Source: Adiantum capillus-veneris (Eukaryota; Streptophyta; Polypodiopsida; Polypodiales; Pteridaceae). From it: a DNA stretch of 64,000 nucleotides. Positions 23,290-34,339 of the stretch are shown piece by piece (the stretch's first letter is position 1; every line of letters starts with the position of its first letter). The notes beneath the pieces were generated by a model. It was not told the origin of the DNA. It ran no database searches and saw only the letters and a program-made list of their open reading frames with translations. The stretch spans positions 87,240,529 through 87,304,528 of the forward strand of contig CM043959.1 of the NCBI GenBank assembly GCA_014529385.2, given 5' to 3'. The translations under genes and the position numbers were made by a program.

Positions 23290-24437
23290 TGTCAGGAGTT
23301 TTTTGGACCAAGGAATTGCGCATATGTACATATACATGCATGGTGCATCAAATAAAGAATTTCCCATTTTGCAGAGCCAGGTGGTTACGTGGGGCCCACA
23401 TGTGTACAGGTAGGACAGCATGTACATAGTGCATCGATTTTCACTATCACCAGTACCAGTATGTTTTTTCTACAATAATGAGGAGTTTATAGCGCGTAAA
23501 ACTTCTCGAGGAAGCTATCCACGGGCCGACGACATGAGGTAAGCAGGTGCATCAGATGGCATTTAGTGGCGTTAGGAGGGCGAACGGGGTCAATATTTGC
23601 ACGTGGATGAGTACGGACACAACGTGAGTGTTTCCTTGTGATAATTATGGAGAAAGGTCATCATGAGGACCACTTTTTGGGGCCACTTCACGTGGTGGCA
23701 AGATGCATTATTGGAAAAAAGTTGAGTGCCAGGTGTGCGAATGATGCAAAAAGGTGACAACTATGCACTGCGAGGTCAGTTTTTGGCCTGTTCGGGGTGC
23801 GTTTGAGGTCATCTAAAAGACCAAGGGTGCCCAACTAATAAAGCTAAGTGTGGGAACTGAAAAAACAGAGAGAAGACCAGAAAAAACGTGGAGAAGAGAG
23901 GAGGAACAGCCGCAGGTGTGTTTTTGCTCATTTTGGAGCCTGTTTTGGCCGTAAACTGCTCATCCGAGGTCGGATTTGAGCACTTTGACATTGTAGAGTG
24001 GGTTTTGGGCCGTTCCGGACGCGATGGCGCTGTCCATTTTGCCAAATTCCTCCCTCTTTTTCTGCTGTTTTGGCTGTGTAAGTTTCTCCTATAAGCGAAG
24101 TTTCTGCTCCAGTTTGTGATGTATGTGGCTTATTTTACCCATACTGTGTGAGCTATTTGCCCCATTGGTGTTGGCCCAAGCTCATTTGTATCTAAACATC
24201 AGAAATTCTCCTCTTTTGAGCTGAGTTTTTTGGGGGTGTGTGTGTGTGTGTGTGTGTGCGGAGTGGGCAAGTGGATAGTCTCTCTCCTCTCACTCCAGAG
24301 GTGTGTTCCCTGTCTCGGCCAGGTGTGTTGTCTAAGCCGAGTGGTGCCCCATAGTGTGTGTGTGTGTGTGTGTATCTTCCCAAGAGTGTGTGTCGGGTCG
24401 TTATAGAGGCCTTCTGTGTGTTTTCATCCCGCTCACA
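23290..24437 (+). repeat. 3' LTR of element C
   Basis: The 1148-bp copy of 17150-18309 has the same ends (TGTCAGG...GCTCACA). Differences are mainly transitions plus changes in GT-tract length. ORF3 of A resumes after it. Confidence 0.9.
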
Positions 24438-24441
24438 ACGT

Positions 24442-24730
24442 CTTCTATTCCATATGTATATTCTTGCCATCAAGCAATATGTTGGCATTGGAAGAAGCTT
24501 CTTGCACCGGGTTCTTCACATGGTGTACAAAGATTTTTGGACCAGTGATTTTCAATCTGACAGCAAGGTTCGTCAGATATTCAGTCATAGAACTCAAAAA
24601 TAAAGTTACTATTCAGTTGTGGAAAATCCCTGAAAAATAACGGCACATCAGATATCAAAATGCGCTTCAAGCACTTTAAGATCGCCTCGCCAACCGTCAC
24701 CTTGAGACTATTTCAGTTCATGAAACTGTG
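24442..24730 (+). pseudogene. ORF3 of element A, 3' end
   Basis: Continuation of ORF3 after the C insertion. FYSICIFLPSSNMLALEE, then GFFTWCTKIFGPVI and ARFVRYSVIELKNKVTIQL, align with the C-terminus of the A2 ORF3 (CIFLPSRNMLVLEEAFYMGFF and so on). A TAA at about 24638 and another near 24680 end it early, while A2 continues to DRLANRQ. The PPT and 3' LTR follow within 25 bp, so ORF3 is the last coding unit of the element. Confidence 0.75.
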
Positions 24731-24749
24731 TCAAGGGACAACACAGCCG

Positions 24750-24762
24750 AGGAGGGGGAAAA
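24750..24762 (+). promoter_or_regulatory. Polypurine tract of element A
   Basis: The run ggagggggaaaa immediately precedes the LTR start TGCTAGCAGC. The A2 copy has the equivalent gaggaggggggaa on the minus strand at 28506-28518, so the site is conserved in the family. Confidence 0.85.
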
Positions 24763-25644
24763 TGCTAGCAGCAAGCTAACCCATGTAACATTTTTCGGAA
24801 GCTTTATTGTAAAAACACTTATTCTTTTGATAAATCGAGAATATTGTAACTCCTATTTGACAAGTGGATATTATAATCTATGAACCGAAGCTATAAGGTT
24901 CCAGATTGTATCAATTTATCCTTAGTTAGAGCTCCCAGATAATTAGTTTGTGACCAAAGAAACTTTGGCTAAGGTATAAAAGCCAATTTCTAAAGTTAAT
25001 TCTAAGTTTTGGATAAGAAATACACAGCGTGAGCTTACGGCTCTCACCTCTCTCCTTCTCTTGCTTCTATCTCCCTTGTTGGTTGTCACATTGCAATGTC
25101 ATCTGTTGTGTTGCAACCACAGGTAAGAGCTCTACGCATTGAGGTAAACATATCATGATAAAATCATGATAATTAGATGACTTGCGGCCTAATTTCATCA
25201 TAAGTAAGAATTTAAGCTAGAAAATCACAAAGTAAGCATAGGCAGGGTAGTGGGACACCATTGCTAAGCATTTAGATGCATTCAGGGTCAGAAACGACTA
25301 GGTCAAAATCTCACTGCTATTAATAATCGCATTTTTTGTAGTTTATCGAAAGTGAAATTTGTGACCGTAAGCATGTCCTAAAAGTTTCATAGCATTCGGA
25401 TGTCGTTTGATGTTGTAAAGATCATGGTTTGTTTGCCGATTAGCGACTAGCTTTTGATGACTTAGGTCATTTGAGAGTAGCTTGTGTTAGATACGAATTG
25501 TCTGTTGTTTTCCAAGAGATTGACACACTCTTATAGCCTCCATGCACTAGTAGAGTCAGTTTTGTCCCATGGATTGACAATTATGTTCGTGGTTCTCGCT
25601 ATGTCTGCAATAAGATAAGATTGAGGTTAGGAAACCCATCCACA
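24763..25644 (+). repeat. 3' LTR of element A
   Basis: The LTR is 882 bp, starts TGCTAGCAGCAAGC and ends ACCCATCCACA. Its last 439 bp match 1-439, and its full length matches the reverse strand of 27620-28505. A TATA-like ggtataaaag is at 24973-24982. Confidence 0.88.
24973..24982 (+). promoter_or_regulatory. TATA-like box in the 3' LTR of A
   Basis: GGTATAAAAG is conserved at the same LTR position in A2 (28275-28286, minus strand). This fits the RNA polymerase II promoter at the U3/R boundary. Confidence 0.5.
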
Positions 25645-27619
25645 AAAATGCTCACTATGGTTACTTTAATTTCGCTGCAATCAATGTTATTAACAATATT
25701 TCGTTACAGAAAACTCAAAGCTTCTCTATGTGCACCATAAATTCAACCTGGATCAAAAGTAAAGCATTGGCCACGGCATCCACGTGTAAAGCATGTATAT
25801 TGAAGCCTCTCTTTGCACTTGTAGGTCAAAAGATAGACCACCCCAACAGATCTTCATAGCATGGAGCTTTTTCACCCTGCATTCAAAAGCCTTAATGTCC
25901 ATTATCAGCATACATTCCATCCTTTTAAGCACATGTACCATAAGAAACTTTCTTGTCATTTGCTACAAAACTCTCCATAACATAGTCTTTATCATATGAG
26001 CACTCAAACATGTGCATTACACCTTGCAAAGCAACCTGCAACAACATATCTATCAACAATACCAAACATAGCTTCAATGCCTTGCCATTTGGTTGAGCCT
26101 GCCGCATAGGCAAGCGAACCTACTCTCCCTGCAAAGAGGTATCCAAATCCTATAAAGTTGGTTCCAAAACCCACTCTTTAGAGTAAAAATCATGACCTAT
26201 TGAAGCTTCAACCTATCCTTCAAACACCTCATTACGTGCAAGGTTGGTGGTACCTTCATCTTGGCATTGAGCCTCACTCTCATAGGCTACACTTGTATTT
26301 GTTTCCACAGAGTCAACTATTGGAGCTATCTCTCCACAGCCACACATCAATCCTAGAACTACACAATGCACCTCTATATGCTCACCAAGGCAAGGTTGTC
26401 CCACCCCCTGCATAGACAAATCAATTTGATATACCTCTACTTCTATTTCTAGCATCCTCAAAAACCTGCTTCTCAACCAAGTCGGATGCACAATCAAACA
26501 ACACTTCTTCTTCTAGCAAGGACTAACCACCACAAGACATAAGAGAGGGTTGCCCAATTGATAGGCTCGCACAAGATATCTCTGCACTGGTACTATACTT
26601 CTCTTCAATCTTCAACTGGCTGGTAGGCAACTCGTATAAACCTTCTACCACTTTACCTACATGCAAGGCATCATAAATTTCATACCTTGAAGATATAGAT
26701 CACGTCTCCCACATACTATCTATGTTCAAAACACTGTTGGAGATTTGAGAACTTTTTAACTCCTCTTCAGAACTTGCCGGTTCTTGTACCTGTGCTACCC
26801 TTCTTGTTACCTATTTTTGGAACCAACACCTTTTCTTCAAGATCCTTCACCATCTTGTCCTTTTGAGCAAGCAAACTGGGTGGCACTCTGAATATGCCCC
26901 TCTACACTTTTTGAGATCCCATTGGTACTTGTTGTACCTCCTCTAACCTGGCATCACCTTCACGTGCTTTGATCAAATGCATATCAATCAAAGAAGGAGA
27001 TTTTACCTCTTCGTACTCATAAATTTGTTTGGGTTTAGGTCCACCGACCACCACGATTGTAGATTGCAGCAATCCCCCCTCCATCTGCTATCAGTGGATC
27101 CTCAGTGGGGGCACCACGAGGGGCACCACAAGATGGAAAGGGGAAAATGGAAAAACACCCAACAACACACAATATGATTGCCTCTCTATATCCCAGTGAT
27201 TCCATAGCACCCCTATCCCCTAGGTAATACTCACACAAATGATTAACTTGAAATTCAATAGACGCTTTTACAAATGGTGTAGCTTTTGACACGGCTACAC
27301 ATGTGTTGCTCAATCCACTTGCATCATATATTCACCTATAGTATCGATACGTTGCACCCAAGCTTCTCCTTTCATGCACACTCCTTTGTAGCTCCCATCA
27401 GTAACACACTCCGAAGCTCCCTCAATAGCACCCTCCTCCTCAACTCGTTCCCTATTCCTGCTCCTACCAAACACCCTTCCGCTTGATACCTTGCACGCCA
27501 ACTCTCTCCCATCAACCACTGCTTGTTGTATGCTGCTTAGGGCCTAGCCCACTTTGCAACCATCAACTCCCTATCCTCATTGTACTTGGCACCTTCATCC
27601 TTCTTCAATGGTAGCACTA
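25645..27619. other. Unassigned sequence between two inverted A-family LTRs
   Basis: Nearly 2 kb with no gene I can support. Short open stretches exist on both strands (for example minus 26213-26497 and 27035-27313) without recognisable domains. The minus strand at 25750-26160 has several ttgcag-like acceptor contexts and could be a decayed host-gene fragment, but no homology is visible. At about 27096-27120 the minus strand reads ggtgcccccactgaggatcc, resembling the PBS of C, yet no LTR is found next to it. Confidence 0.35.
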
Positions 27620-28505
27620 TGTGGGATGCATGTCTAACCTCACCATCCTATCTTATTGCAGTATTAGTGAGAACCACGATTAAATTGTCAATCCATGGGA
27701 CGAAGCTGACTCGATTAGTGCATAGAAGCTACAAGAGGTTGTCAATCTCTCTGAAAACAACTAACAACTCGCATCTAACTCAAGCAACACTCAAGTGACT
27801 GAAATCGCCAAAAGCCAATCGCTCATCGACAAACAAATCACATCCGTTACAGCATCAAATGACATCCAAACGTAACAAAACTTCTAGGACATGTTTATAA
27901 GACCTAAGCACACATGCTTATGGTCTCAAATCCCACTTTAGGTCAAGTGACCTAGTTGTTTTTGACCCAGAATGCATCTAAATGCTTAGCAATGATGCCC
28001 CAATACCCCACCTATGCTTAGTTTTTTATTTGAAAGTGTAAATTCCTAGTTATGATAAAATTAGGCCGCGGGTCGGCGATGCCAAAAGCTACGAATTACT
28101 ATGAACTGCTTATGTCAATGCGTAGAGCTCTTACCTGCGGTTGCAATGCAACAAACGCGATTGCAATGTGACAACTGGGGAGGGAGTAGGAAGCACGAGA
28201 AGGAGAGGAGTGAGCACTATTAGCTCACGCTGTGTATTTCGTTATCCAAAACTTGAAAATAACTTACAAAATTTGGCTTTTATACCTTAGCCAAGGTTTT
28301 TGGTGGTCAAAACTAATAATCTGGGAGTTCTACCAAAGATGGGTAATGATCGGTTGATACAATCTGGAAGCTTGTAGCCTTGGCTCATTAATTATAGAGT
28401 TTATCTGAGAAAATAAGAGTTACAATATTCTTGATTTATCGAAATAATAAGTGTTTTACAATGAAAACTCCAAAAAATGGTATCCGTGTTAGCTTGCTGC
28501 TAACA
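27620..28505 (-). repeat. 3' LTR of A2
   Basis: On the minus strand it starts TGTTAGCAGCAAGC and ends near GGGATGCATCCCACA-type sequence; on the plus strand it begins TGTGGGATGC. It is 886 bp and matches 24763-25644 in inverted orientation. The TATA-like ggtataaaagcc is on the minus strand at 28275-28286. Confidence 0.82.
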
Positions 28506-28518
28506 TTCCCCCCTCCTC
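28506..28518 (-). promoter_or_regulatory. Polypurine tract of A2
   Basis: Minus-strand gaggaggggggaa lies directly before the LTR, at the same place as in element A. Confidence 0.85.
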
Positions 28519-28543
28519 GCCTGTGTCATCCCTTGACACAGCT

Positions 28544-31500
28544 TTATGGGCTGATGTAGTCTTCGGATTGGCGGTTGGCGAGGCGGTCTTTAAGCGCATT
28601 CAGTGCCTTTTGGTATCTAATTTTCCTTTCTTTATCTGGCACTTGCAGAAACTGCATAGTTACTCTCTTCTTCGGCTCCACCGTTGAGTAGCCTACAAAT
28701 CTTGATATGAGGTTGCCGATCACTTGCGCAAATATCTTCATTCGCCAAGTGAAGAATCCCATGTAGAACGCTTCCTCGAGCACCAGCATATTCCGTGAAG
28801 GTAGAAATATGCATCTGGCGTAGAATCCATAGAGGACTTCTTTGGAAGGTTGGCCACTGAGATCATAGCACAAACCTTTATTACCCTCGAGGAATGACAT
28901 CCAAGGGGCACCTGCTTGCTCTGGCTCATTGAATACTTCGATGCATGTGAGCAGCATTCGGCAGATCTTATAGAGCATAGCACATGACAAATCAGGTAGA
29001 ATTTTAAAGAATGACATGGCACCCTTTAGAGTTTTCACCATGTATTCTTCAATCACGTTGGTCTCTTTTCTGGAGTAGGAAATCTGGGGTAGTTTAGCCA
29101 AGTTGGCCGCTTCTTGAGTAGTGCCTCATGACTGCTCATCTACCTCTTGTGTAATCTTCTCTTTCAGTGCATCTTCTTCAGCCTTTGAGAGCTGGACCAT
29201 TGTGTCTTCTTCTATAATGGTTACCTGAAAATCTTCCTCACCACTCAGCTCTACTGTGGACTGTGTCTCCAGTTCAGCAAAGGATACTGAGGATATTTCT
29301 ATTTGAGGCTACTCCGAAGTGCCTATCTCTTTTTGCATTCCGAATTTCCCTCTCTTAGTAGTTGGTTGACTCTTTTGAGTTCAGCTATCTCCTTCAGCAG
29401 TTCATCTTCTCTTTGGACCCGCATCAAGGCCAGGTCTCTGCGCTGAGATTGCTCTAACTTTAGTTCCAGCTCGAGGTCCTTATTCTTTTTCTCTAATGCT
29501 TTGTAGACCTTGTCTGTTTCTTCGATCGAGGCTATGGCTAGATTCTCTCGTATTTGCCACAAGAAAATTGCATGATCATTTATTCTTTGTTTTGAGTATT
29601 GTAGAGAAGCGTTCGCGACATCCAACTGCACTTGAATCTTCTAAGCTGACAGGATTGTCGCTAGAAGTTCATTTGTAACTTCTGTTAGCTATTCATCTTT
29701 TGCTTTGCAAGCATCTGACAACTTTTTAAGTAGGTCACCTAACTCCTCCATCACCTTCTGTTGTCTATCTCTTGCTAGCTGATGTTGTTCAACTTCAGCT
29801 TTCATTTCTTGCACTTGCTTTTGTAGATAGGTGATGACATTCAATCTGTCTTCTAACTCTCCTTGGAGAGCGTCAATCACCATCTCTAGTTCTTTAGCCT
29901 TTGTGTTGCGGCTAAGTGCTGTTGATCGGAGTCTTTCCGTCATATCCTGCATTTGCCTTGCATATTTGTTGACTTGTAGGATTACCTCATCATTTGATTG
30001 CCAGTCTTCGTTTCTTGCTAGCTGCCTAAATGTCTCGGCAGTATCTTGTGTCTCTCTCGACTGCGTCCTGGCGGCTGGTTGTTCTTGCACTTGAGGATGT
30101 GGTTGGGGCCTTCTTCTACTTTGTCATCCTGAGACTTTGTGGATGCCTCGGCTGTTTCATGTTGTGTTGAGGTAGAAGGTGTTGGCTCGGACTTTGTTGT
30201 GTCCTCTTGTGCAATACATGTTTCCTTTTCTGGCTCGAGTTCTTGCTCTTTTTGTTGCTCTTGTGTAGTAGTAGCCTCTTGTGCAGATTCTTCTGCTTCT
30301 TTTGATTCAGATTCTGTCTCTTTGGTGGGCTTAGCTTCTGTGGCTTTCGTTGCTGGTGATGGTGGTGGGCTTGGAATAGGGTTATCCTGTTGTTCCCTAG
30401 GCGGTGAAGTGGGTCGGGGAGACTCGTGACCTTGGTCGTGTTGTGTCTCTTCCCTTGCCGCTCCCTCGGCTTGTCTCTGGTCCTCCGCCTCTTTTGCTTT
30501 CCTTGCCTCTTCTTGGGCTTCTTTCAGCTTCAGGGCTTTTGCTTCTTAATACATTTTTTCCAAGGATCTTCAGCCTCTTTCCTGGTGTGATGCTTTGTCC
30601 TTGGTCTCTTAAGTCCACTAGGCACCCATTTTTCCGGGTCCTTTCCTTGTGCTTGTCGGCTACGTTGGTAGGCATGTTTTTCTCTTTCAAAACGAGCTTG
30701 CTTTTGCACGGGCTCTTCTTGGTGTGCTGCCACAGCTTTTCTTTTCATTTCCTCTCTTCGCACTCTCTTTTCTTCATTATCTGAGCTTTCACTATTGTGC
30801 CTTTCCGACGAGCTTTCAGCCGACTCTTCATCAGATTTGTAAGATCTCTTCGCTGACCTTGTAGCTCGAGGAGATGGTTGAGCTGCCAGTATCCAAGTGT
30901 TTTGGTCTGGGGGCAGGTGGTAGGTTGTCGGCCATGCCGATGGCATGGTATGCAATCCTTGTCAATACCTCGAGTGCACCCAGGTAAGTGATCTTTCCTT
31001 CTTTCTTTGTGCCTTTCAGAGTGGTCAAGACATATTGTGTGTGGTCCACCGATTGCCTGGTTGTTGACTTGAGGACTTGTGTGAAAGTGGTGGCAAGCGC
31101 ATGATTTGGCGTGGTATACCTTGGTGGCCTTTTAGCCAGGAAGTGGAAGTGTTGGTGGTATAACCAGGCCGGCTCTTCCACCTGCTTGTGAATTAGGTCT
31201 GCAAAGGTGGCTGCGGCGGTTTCTTTGGTGAAATTACCTGCCGTTTTCCTGTCCCTTGCCCTCATCGTCATTCCTTCTGTGGGCAGTCTGAGTGCTTTTG
31301 CCACTATTTCTTCGGTTATTACCACTTTGACTTTATTCCCCTGAGGGTCAAAAATCTGGACAATTCCATCTTCTTTAATCGTGGATAAAAGCTCGTAAGC
31401 TTTTTGAAAATCCACACCGCACAGCTCCGGTTCATAGAAATCTTTGAGTCCTAGCCTGCGGTTGGCTTCTTTGGTCTTAGGCTTCGTGGCGACATCATAT

Positions 31501-31751
31501 ACTTCTTTCAGTAGGAGTTGAAACTCTACCTGATGTCCCTCCTCGCTCTTGAATCTGTCAGTGAACACTGTGGTGTGATGCTCTTCTAGCTGTTCTATTG
31601 AAAGATAGGCTGCCTTGGCGGCTTTGACTGAATCTGGATCTAGTTGGTATGGGGGCAGCTCCTGCAACTTTTCTTTTTGGTTGAGCTTCTTCTTGGCCCT
31701 CTTTGCTGCTTGTAGGCTCCTGTTCAGTGAATAGAGTATCAAAGTTAGCAT
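28544..31751 (-). pseudogene. ORF3 of A2, better preserved copy
   Basis: This copy gives the clearest view of ORF3. The N-terminal globular region (31751-30920) includes QELPPYQLDPDSVKAAKAAY, ANRRLGLKDFYEPELCGVDF, AYELLSTIKEDG and TYLGALEVLTRIAYHAIGM. A frameshift lies near 30920. Next is a charged, Ser/Glu/Lys-rich region (30900-30100) with a few frame changes. A long coiled coil follows, 30060-29690 and 29631-29340 (MVIDALQGELEDR; KNKDLELELKLEQ). The last part, 29101-28544, is an open C-terminal region (FFKILPDLSCAMLYKICRML, PWMSFLEGNKGLCYD, DRLANRQSEDY). Relative to element A it lacks about 400 bp before the C-terminal region. No catalytic motif, zinc finger or clear membrane segment is seen. 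A structural, gag-like or envelope-position role is only a guess. Confidence 0.7.
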
Positions 31752-31898
31752 ATTTGTCGGATTTTTCTCTGAAATGTCCTTTACTCTGAAATGCTGACAA
31801 TTTTCGTTTGCTTCAAATCAATTTTTAAACAAGCATAGATGCATAAAAAACATGCAAGGAACAAAATTGTAAAGTCCAAACAAAATTTTGCAACCAAA

Positions 31899-32496
31899 GT
31901 AAATAATCACGATTATTTACAACTGAGTAATTTTTTCAACATTTTGCAAACTTGGCATCACAAGCTTGAAGTGTATACCAAATACATGCTCTGAGTGAAA
32001 TATGGGCTCATTTGGATGCATAGGATGAAAATGGTACCAGATTTTGGCTTTAGGTCTCTGAAACAGTAGATATAATGGAAATTTAAGATTTTGAGCTCCA
32101 AATTGGTTCAAACTTGGCTAGTGGGCTTAGCACATCATGTACTTTGGATGTATGATGGCAAAATGTCAAAATCCCCCATTTTGGCTAGAAAGTAAATAAT
32201 CACGATTATTAACTTTTCTACCAAAATCAACATTTTTTTGTACAAATTGGTTCTATGCATTGTATAGACCCTGTGTATGAGATATGAGGTGATTTAGATC
32301 GAAAAATGTGGTCCATAACCCAAAAATTGGCTTGCAAAGACTTCTTTGCATTTTCTGGCAATTTTCCAAGTTATAGGTGCTCATTTTGGCTCATACTTGA
32401 TTTTTGGATGTAATAGGTATGTACACATGATAGGTAAAGTGATGATACAATTTCCAAGCAAAAATAGTGCAAAAATAAATAATCGCGATTATTTAC
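31899..32496 (-). repeat. Palindrome array in the ORF3 leader of A2
   Basis: Three copies of the arm GTAAATAATCG palindrome family occur at 31899-31920, 32192-32213 and 32475-32496. The last has a perfect TCGCGA centre and arms mismatched only at the outermost base. Spacings are 293 and 283 bp, the same values in the same order relative to ORF3 as array 2 of element A. Confidence 0.85.
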
Positions 32497-32639
32497 AGCA
32501 GTCACAAACTTTTTGCAAAACTTACAAATTTGACCTAAACACATTCTATACACCTAAAACAAGTCCTAAATTGAATTTGGTCAAGTTTGGTCTTGCCGGC
32601 ATCACTTTGTGCTTTGTCGACTCTGAAACCATAAACAAG

Positions 32640-32833
32640 GTTAAAGGGTGTAGCATTTAAAGCTGTTTTGAATGAAACTCGATAAGCCCATAGAGCAGCA
32701 TGGAGATTCATTTCCCAGTCTGTCCTTCCTGAACTAGCCACTTTAGCTAGCACCGAGCTAAGAATCTTGTTTGTATGCTCAGCTTGTCCGTTTTCTTGTG
32801 GGTGATAGGGAGATGATTTGTTATGGATGACCA
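32640..32833 (-). pseudogene. pol: Integrase scrap of A2
   Basis: About 64 codons on the minus strand, HNKSSPYHPQENGQAEHTNK through LHAALWAYRVSFKTALNATP to NLVYGF, matching element A at 10078-10275. It includes the catalytic-core end with the conserved Glu region (GQAEHTNK). The fusion to leader sequence at about 32635 and the abrupt start at 32833 show it is a fragment. Confidence 0.85.
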
Positions 32834-34339
32834 TAAAACACATATTTAGGAATTTTGGGAAAAATGCATAATTTTGGGACGAATGTTTGTGAGCTAAGTT
32901 TTTGAGTGGTGGTTGCATTCTGCTATGTTATGGTGTTGTCAACCATTGCTGTCAAGTTCTAGAGTAGAGTTTTCAAGTGCTAGGCTACATTATTGTCAAT
33001 CTTTGGTGTCAACTTTGCTAGGTTGCATCGTTGTCACTAGTTGGGTGTCCAATTCTTTTAATTCACAGAAGTTGCATTGTGTTGGGAATTAAGATTGTGT
33101 AGAGAACTTGGAAAATCTTGATGTTTAGATAAGGATCAAGAGTATCCAAAGAAATGGAAAAGGTTTATGATTGACTTGTAAAGTGAAGGTAGCTTTGCCT
33201 TGTTCTAGATGTAGAAGTAGAATCTGAAGAAACTTGGAGGGACTTAGACGGTTAAGTGTGGGGACTGCCATGTTTGCCATGTTTAATGCCACTTCTTTCA
33301 AAGCTTGGTGTAGTTGTCCTAAAAAAACTCAATTTTGGAATGCGTTAGTTTGTGATAGATAAATCATTGCTATATTATGTTTGACAACGAAAGAATATGG
33401 GCTTTTTCTTTATTTTTAGATCCCAAGGAATAGTTATTCTACAAGCACAAATGCTAAAACCTGCGTTGTAGTCAAACTAAAATGTTGAAATTGGAGCTAG
33501 CTAGAACATTCATTACAAGAGCAAACAACCTAAAACCCAAAAGAAACTTTCTTGTACAAATTGACAAGAGATAGCGGACACTTGTAGGAAAGAGGGTACT
33601 TTTTATCACGTTTTTCCATGTAGTGCTCAATAATAGGGGCTTTTTGAGAGAAACCATACACTAGCTATCTGCATTGGAGGTCAAGGGGCCATTGACTCCC
33701 CATCTGCTCCAAGGTTAACTGCCCCAATAGCACCTAGTTAGGTATGTGGTTCCTCTCTCACAAATTTTTTTCAAAGAAATGACAAGGATTAAAATGAATG
33801 TTTTGATCTAAAAACTTTTGTAGCACTTCTCTAGTATACTCTTCCATCAAGGCTCAAACTAGAGATTGAGGCTTCAAGTTCCACCCACAGTCTGAGGACT
33901 CCACTTGGTACTTGAGTTTTAGCTTAAACATTGAAAATTGCAAACTACAAGAGCAACAAAATCAAAACTGAAAACAAGAAGAAATTTGCAAGAGGTTTTA
34001 GACATTTTTTATGTAAGTAACGTGGACTCATGAGCTTCCACTTTGGACCATTGCATCATTTGCAAGTGGAGGGAAAGGGACCACAAGCCCCCCCATGTCC
34101 ATGATCATCCATTGCCCCGACAACACCTACCTAGGTATGTGATGCACCTTTCACAAAAGCTCATGACTCATGAGATTGTTTTAGGTCATAGTTTAGGGTG
34201 TATGATGAGAAATTGTCTAGTGTAAAACCCCCAATTAAAGTACACCCTCTTTTCTCAAGGACTGATGAGATCCTCTAATATCTTTGTAATCTTATCAGCT
34301 CGAATCTTTCCAAATTCTTCCTGGTGGCATCATCTCACA

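Larger units (their letters stand above)
17150..24437 (+). mobile_element. Element C: gag-protease-only LTR retrotransposon inserted in ORF3
   Basis: Two direct LTRs (17150-18309 and 23290-24437) flank a PBS, a leader, a gag-protease reading frame and a PPT. There is no RT, RNase H or integrase, so C is non-autonomous and matches the TR-GAG type described in plants. The LTRs differ at roughly 2-3% of positions plus short indels, making it much younger than A. Flanking tetramers atgt (17146-17149) and acgt (24438-24441) are a probable 4-bp target duplication with one transition. Removing C plus one tetramer joins the ORF3 of A in frame (LYV then FYSICIFLP). C itself carries the solo LTR of family D in its gag. 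Confidence 0.88.
1..25644 (+). mobile_element. Element A: giant Ty3/gypsy-type LTR retrotransposon, 5' end outside the window
   Basis: The end of an LTR at 1-439 is followed by a PBS at 442. Recognisable gag, protease, RT, RNase H and integrase run left to right, then a long extra ORF, a purine tract at 24750-24762 and a same-strand LTR of the same family at 24763-25644. RT-RNase H-integrase order is diagnostic of Ty3/gypsy. Removing nested element C (about 7.3 kb) and a LINE scrap of about 0.4 kb leaves roughly 18-19 kb, far above the usual size. The two LTRs are clearly diverged, with many substitutions and indels, and every ORF carries stops or frameshifts, so the insertion is old. That both LTRs belong to one insertion is an inference. 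It is supported by the absence of other A-family LTRs in between and by fragment A2, which also links integrase, palindromes, ORF3, PPT and LTR. Confidence 0.72.
27620..32833 (-). mobile_element. A2: 3' part of a second A-family element
   Basis: Read on the minus strand, a scrap of integrase (32833-32640) is joined to a palindrome-bearing leader (about 32600-31800). Then come ORF3, a PPT and an LTR ending at 27620. The order repeats the right-hand part of element A and independently shows that ORF3 and the palindromes belong to the pol-bearing element. Gag, protease, RT, the rest of integrase, the W-x-P-K region and the 5' LTR are absent. Integrase is fused directly to the leader, so a deletion of about 2.5 kb relative to A occurred. 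What lies upstream of 32833 is unrelated. Confidence 0.8.

Noticed and set aside
27035..27313. Minus-strand ORF with a PBS-like ggtgcccccactgagg near 27110
   Set aside because: No LTR end or LTR-like sequence adjoins the motif and no domain is recognisable, so neither a gene nor a PBS is supported.
30139..30864. Plus-strand ORFs rich in Ser, Val, Cys, Leu and Phe within 30139-30864
   Set aside because: Antisense shadows of the acidic, charged region of the A2 ORF3.
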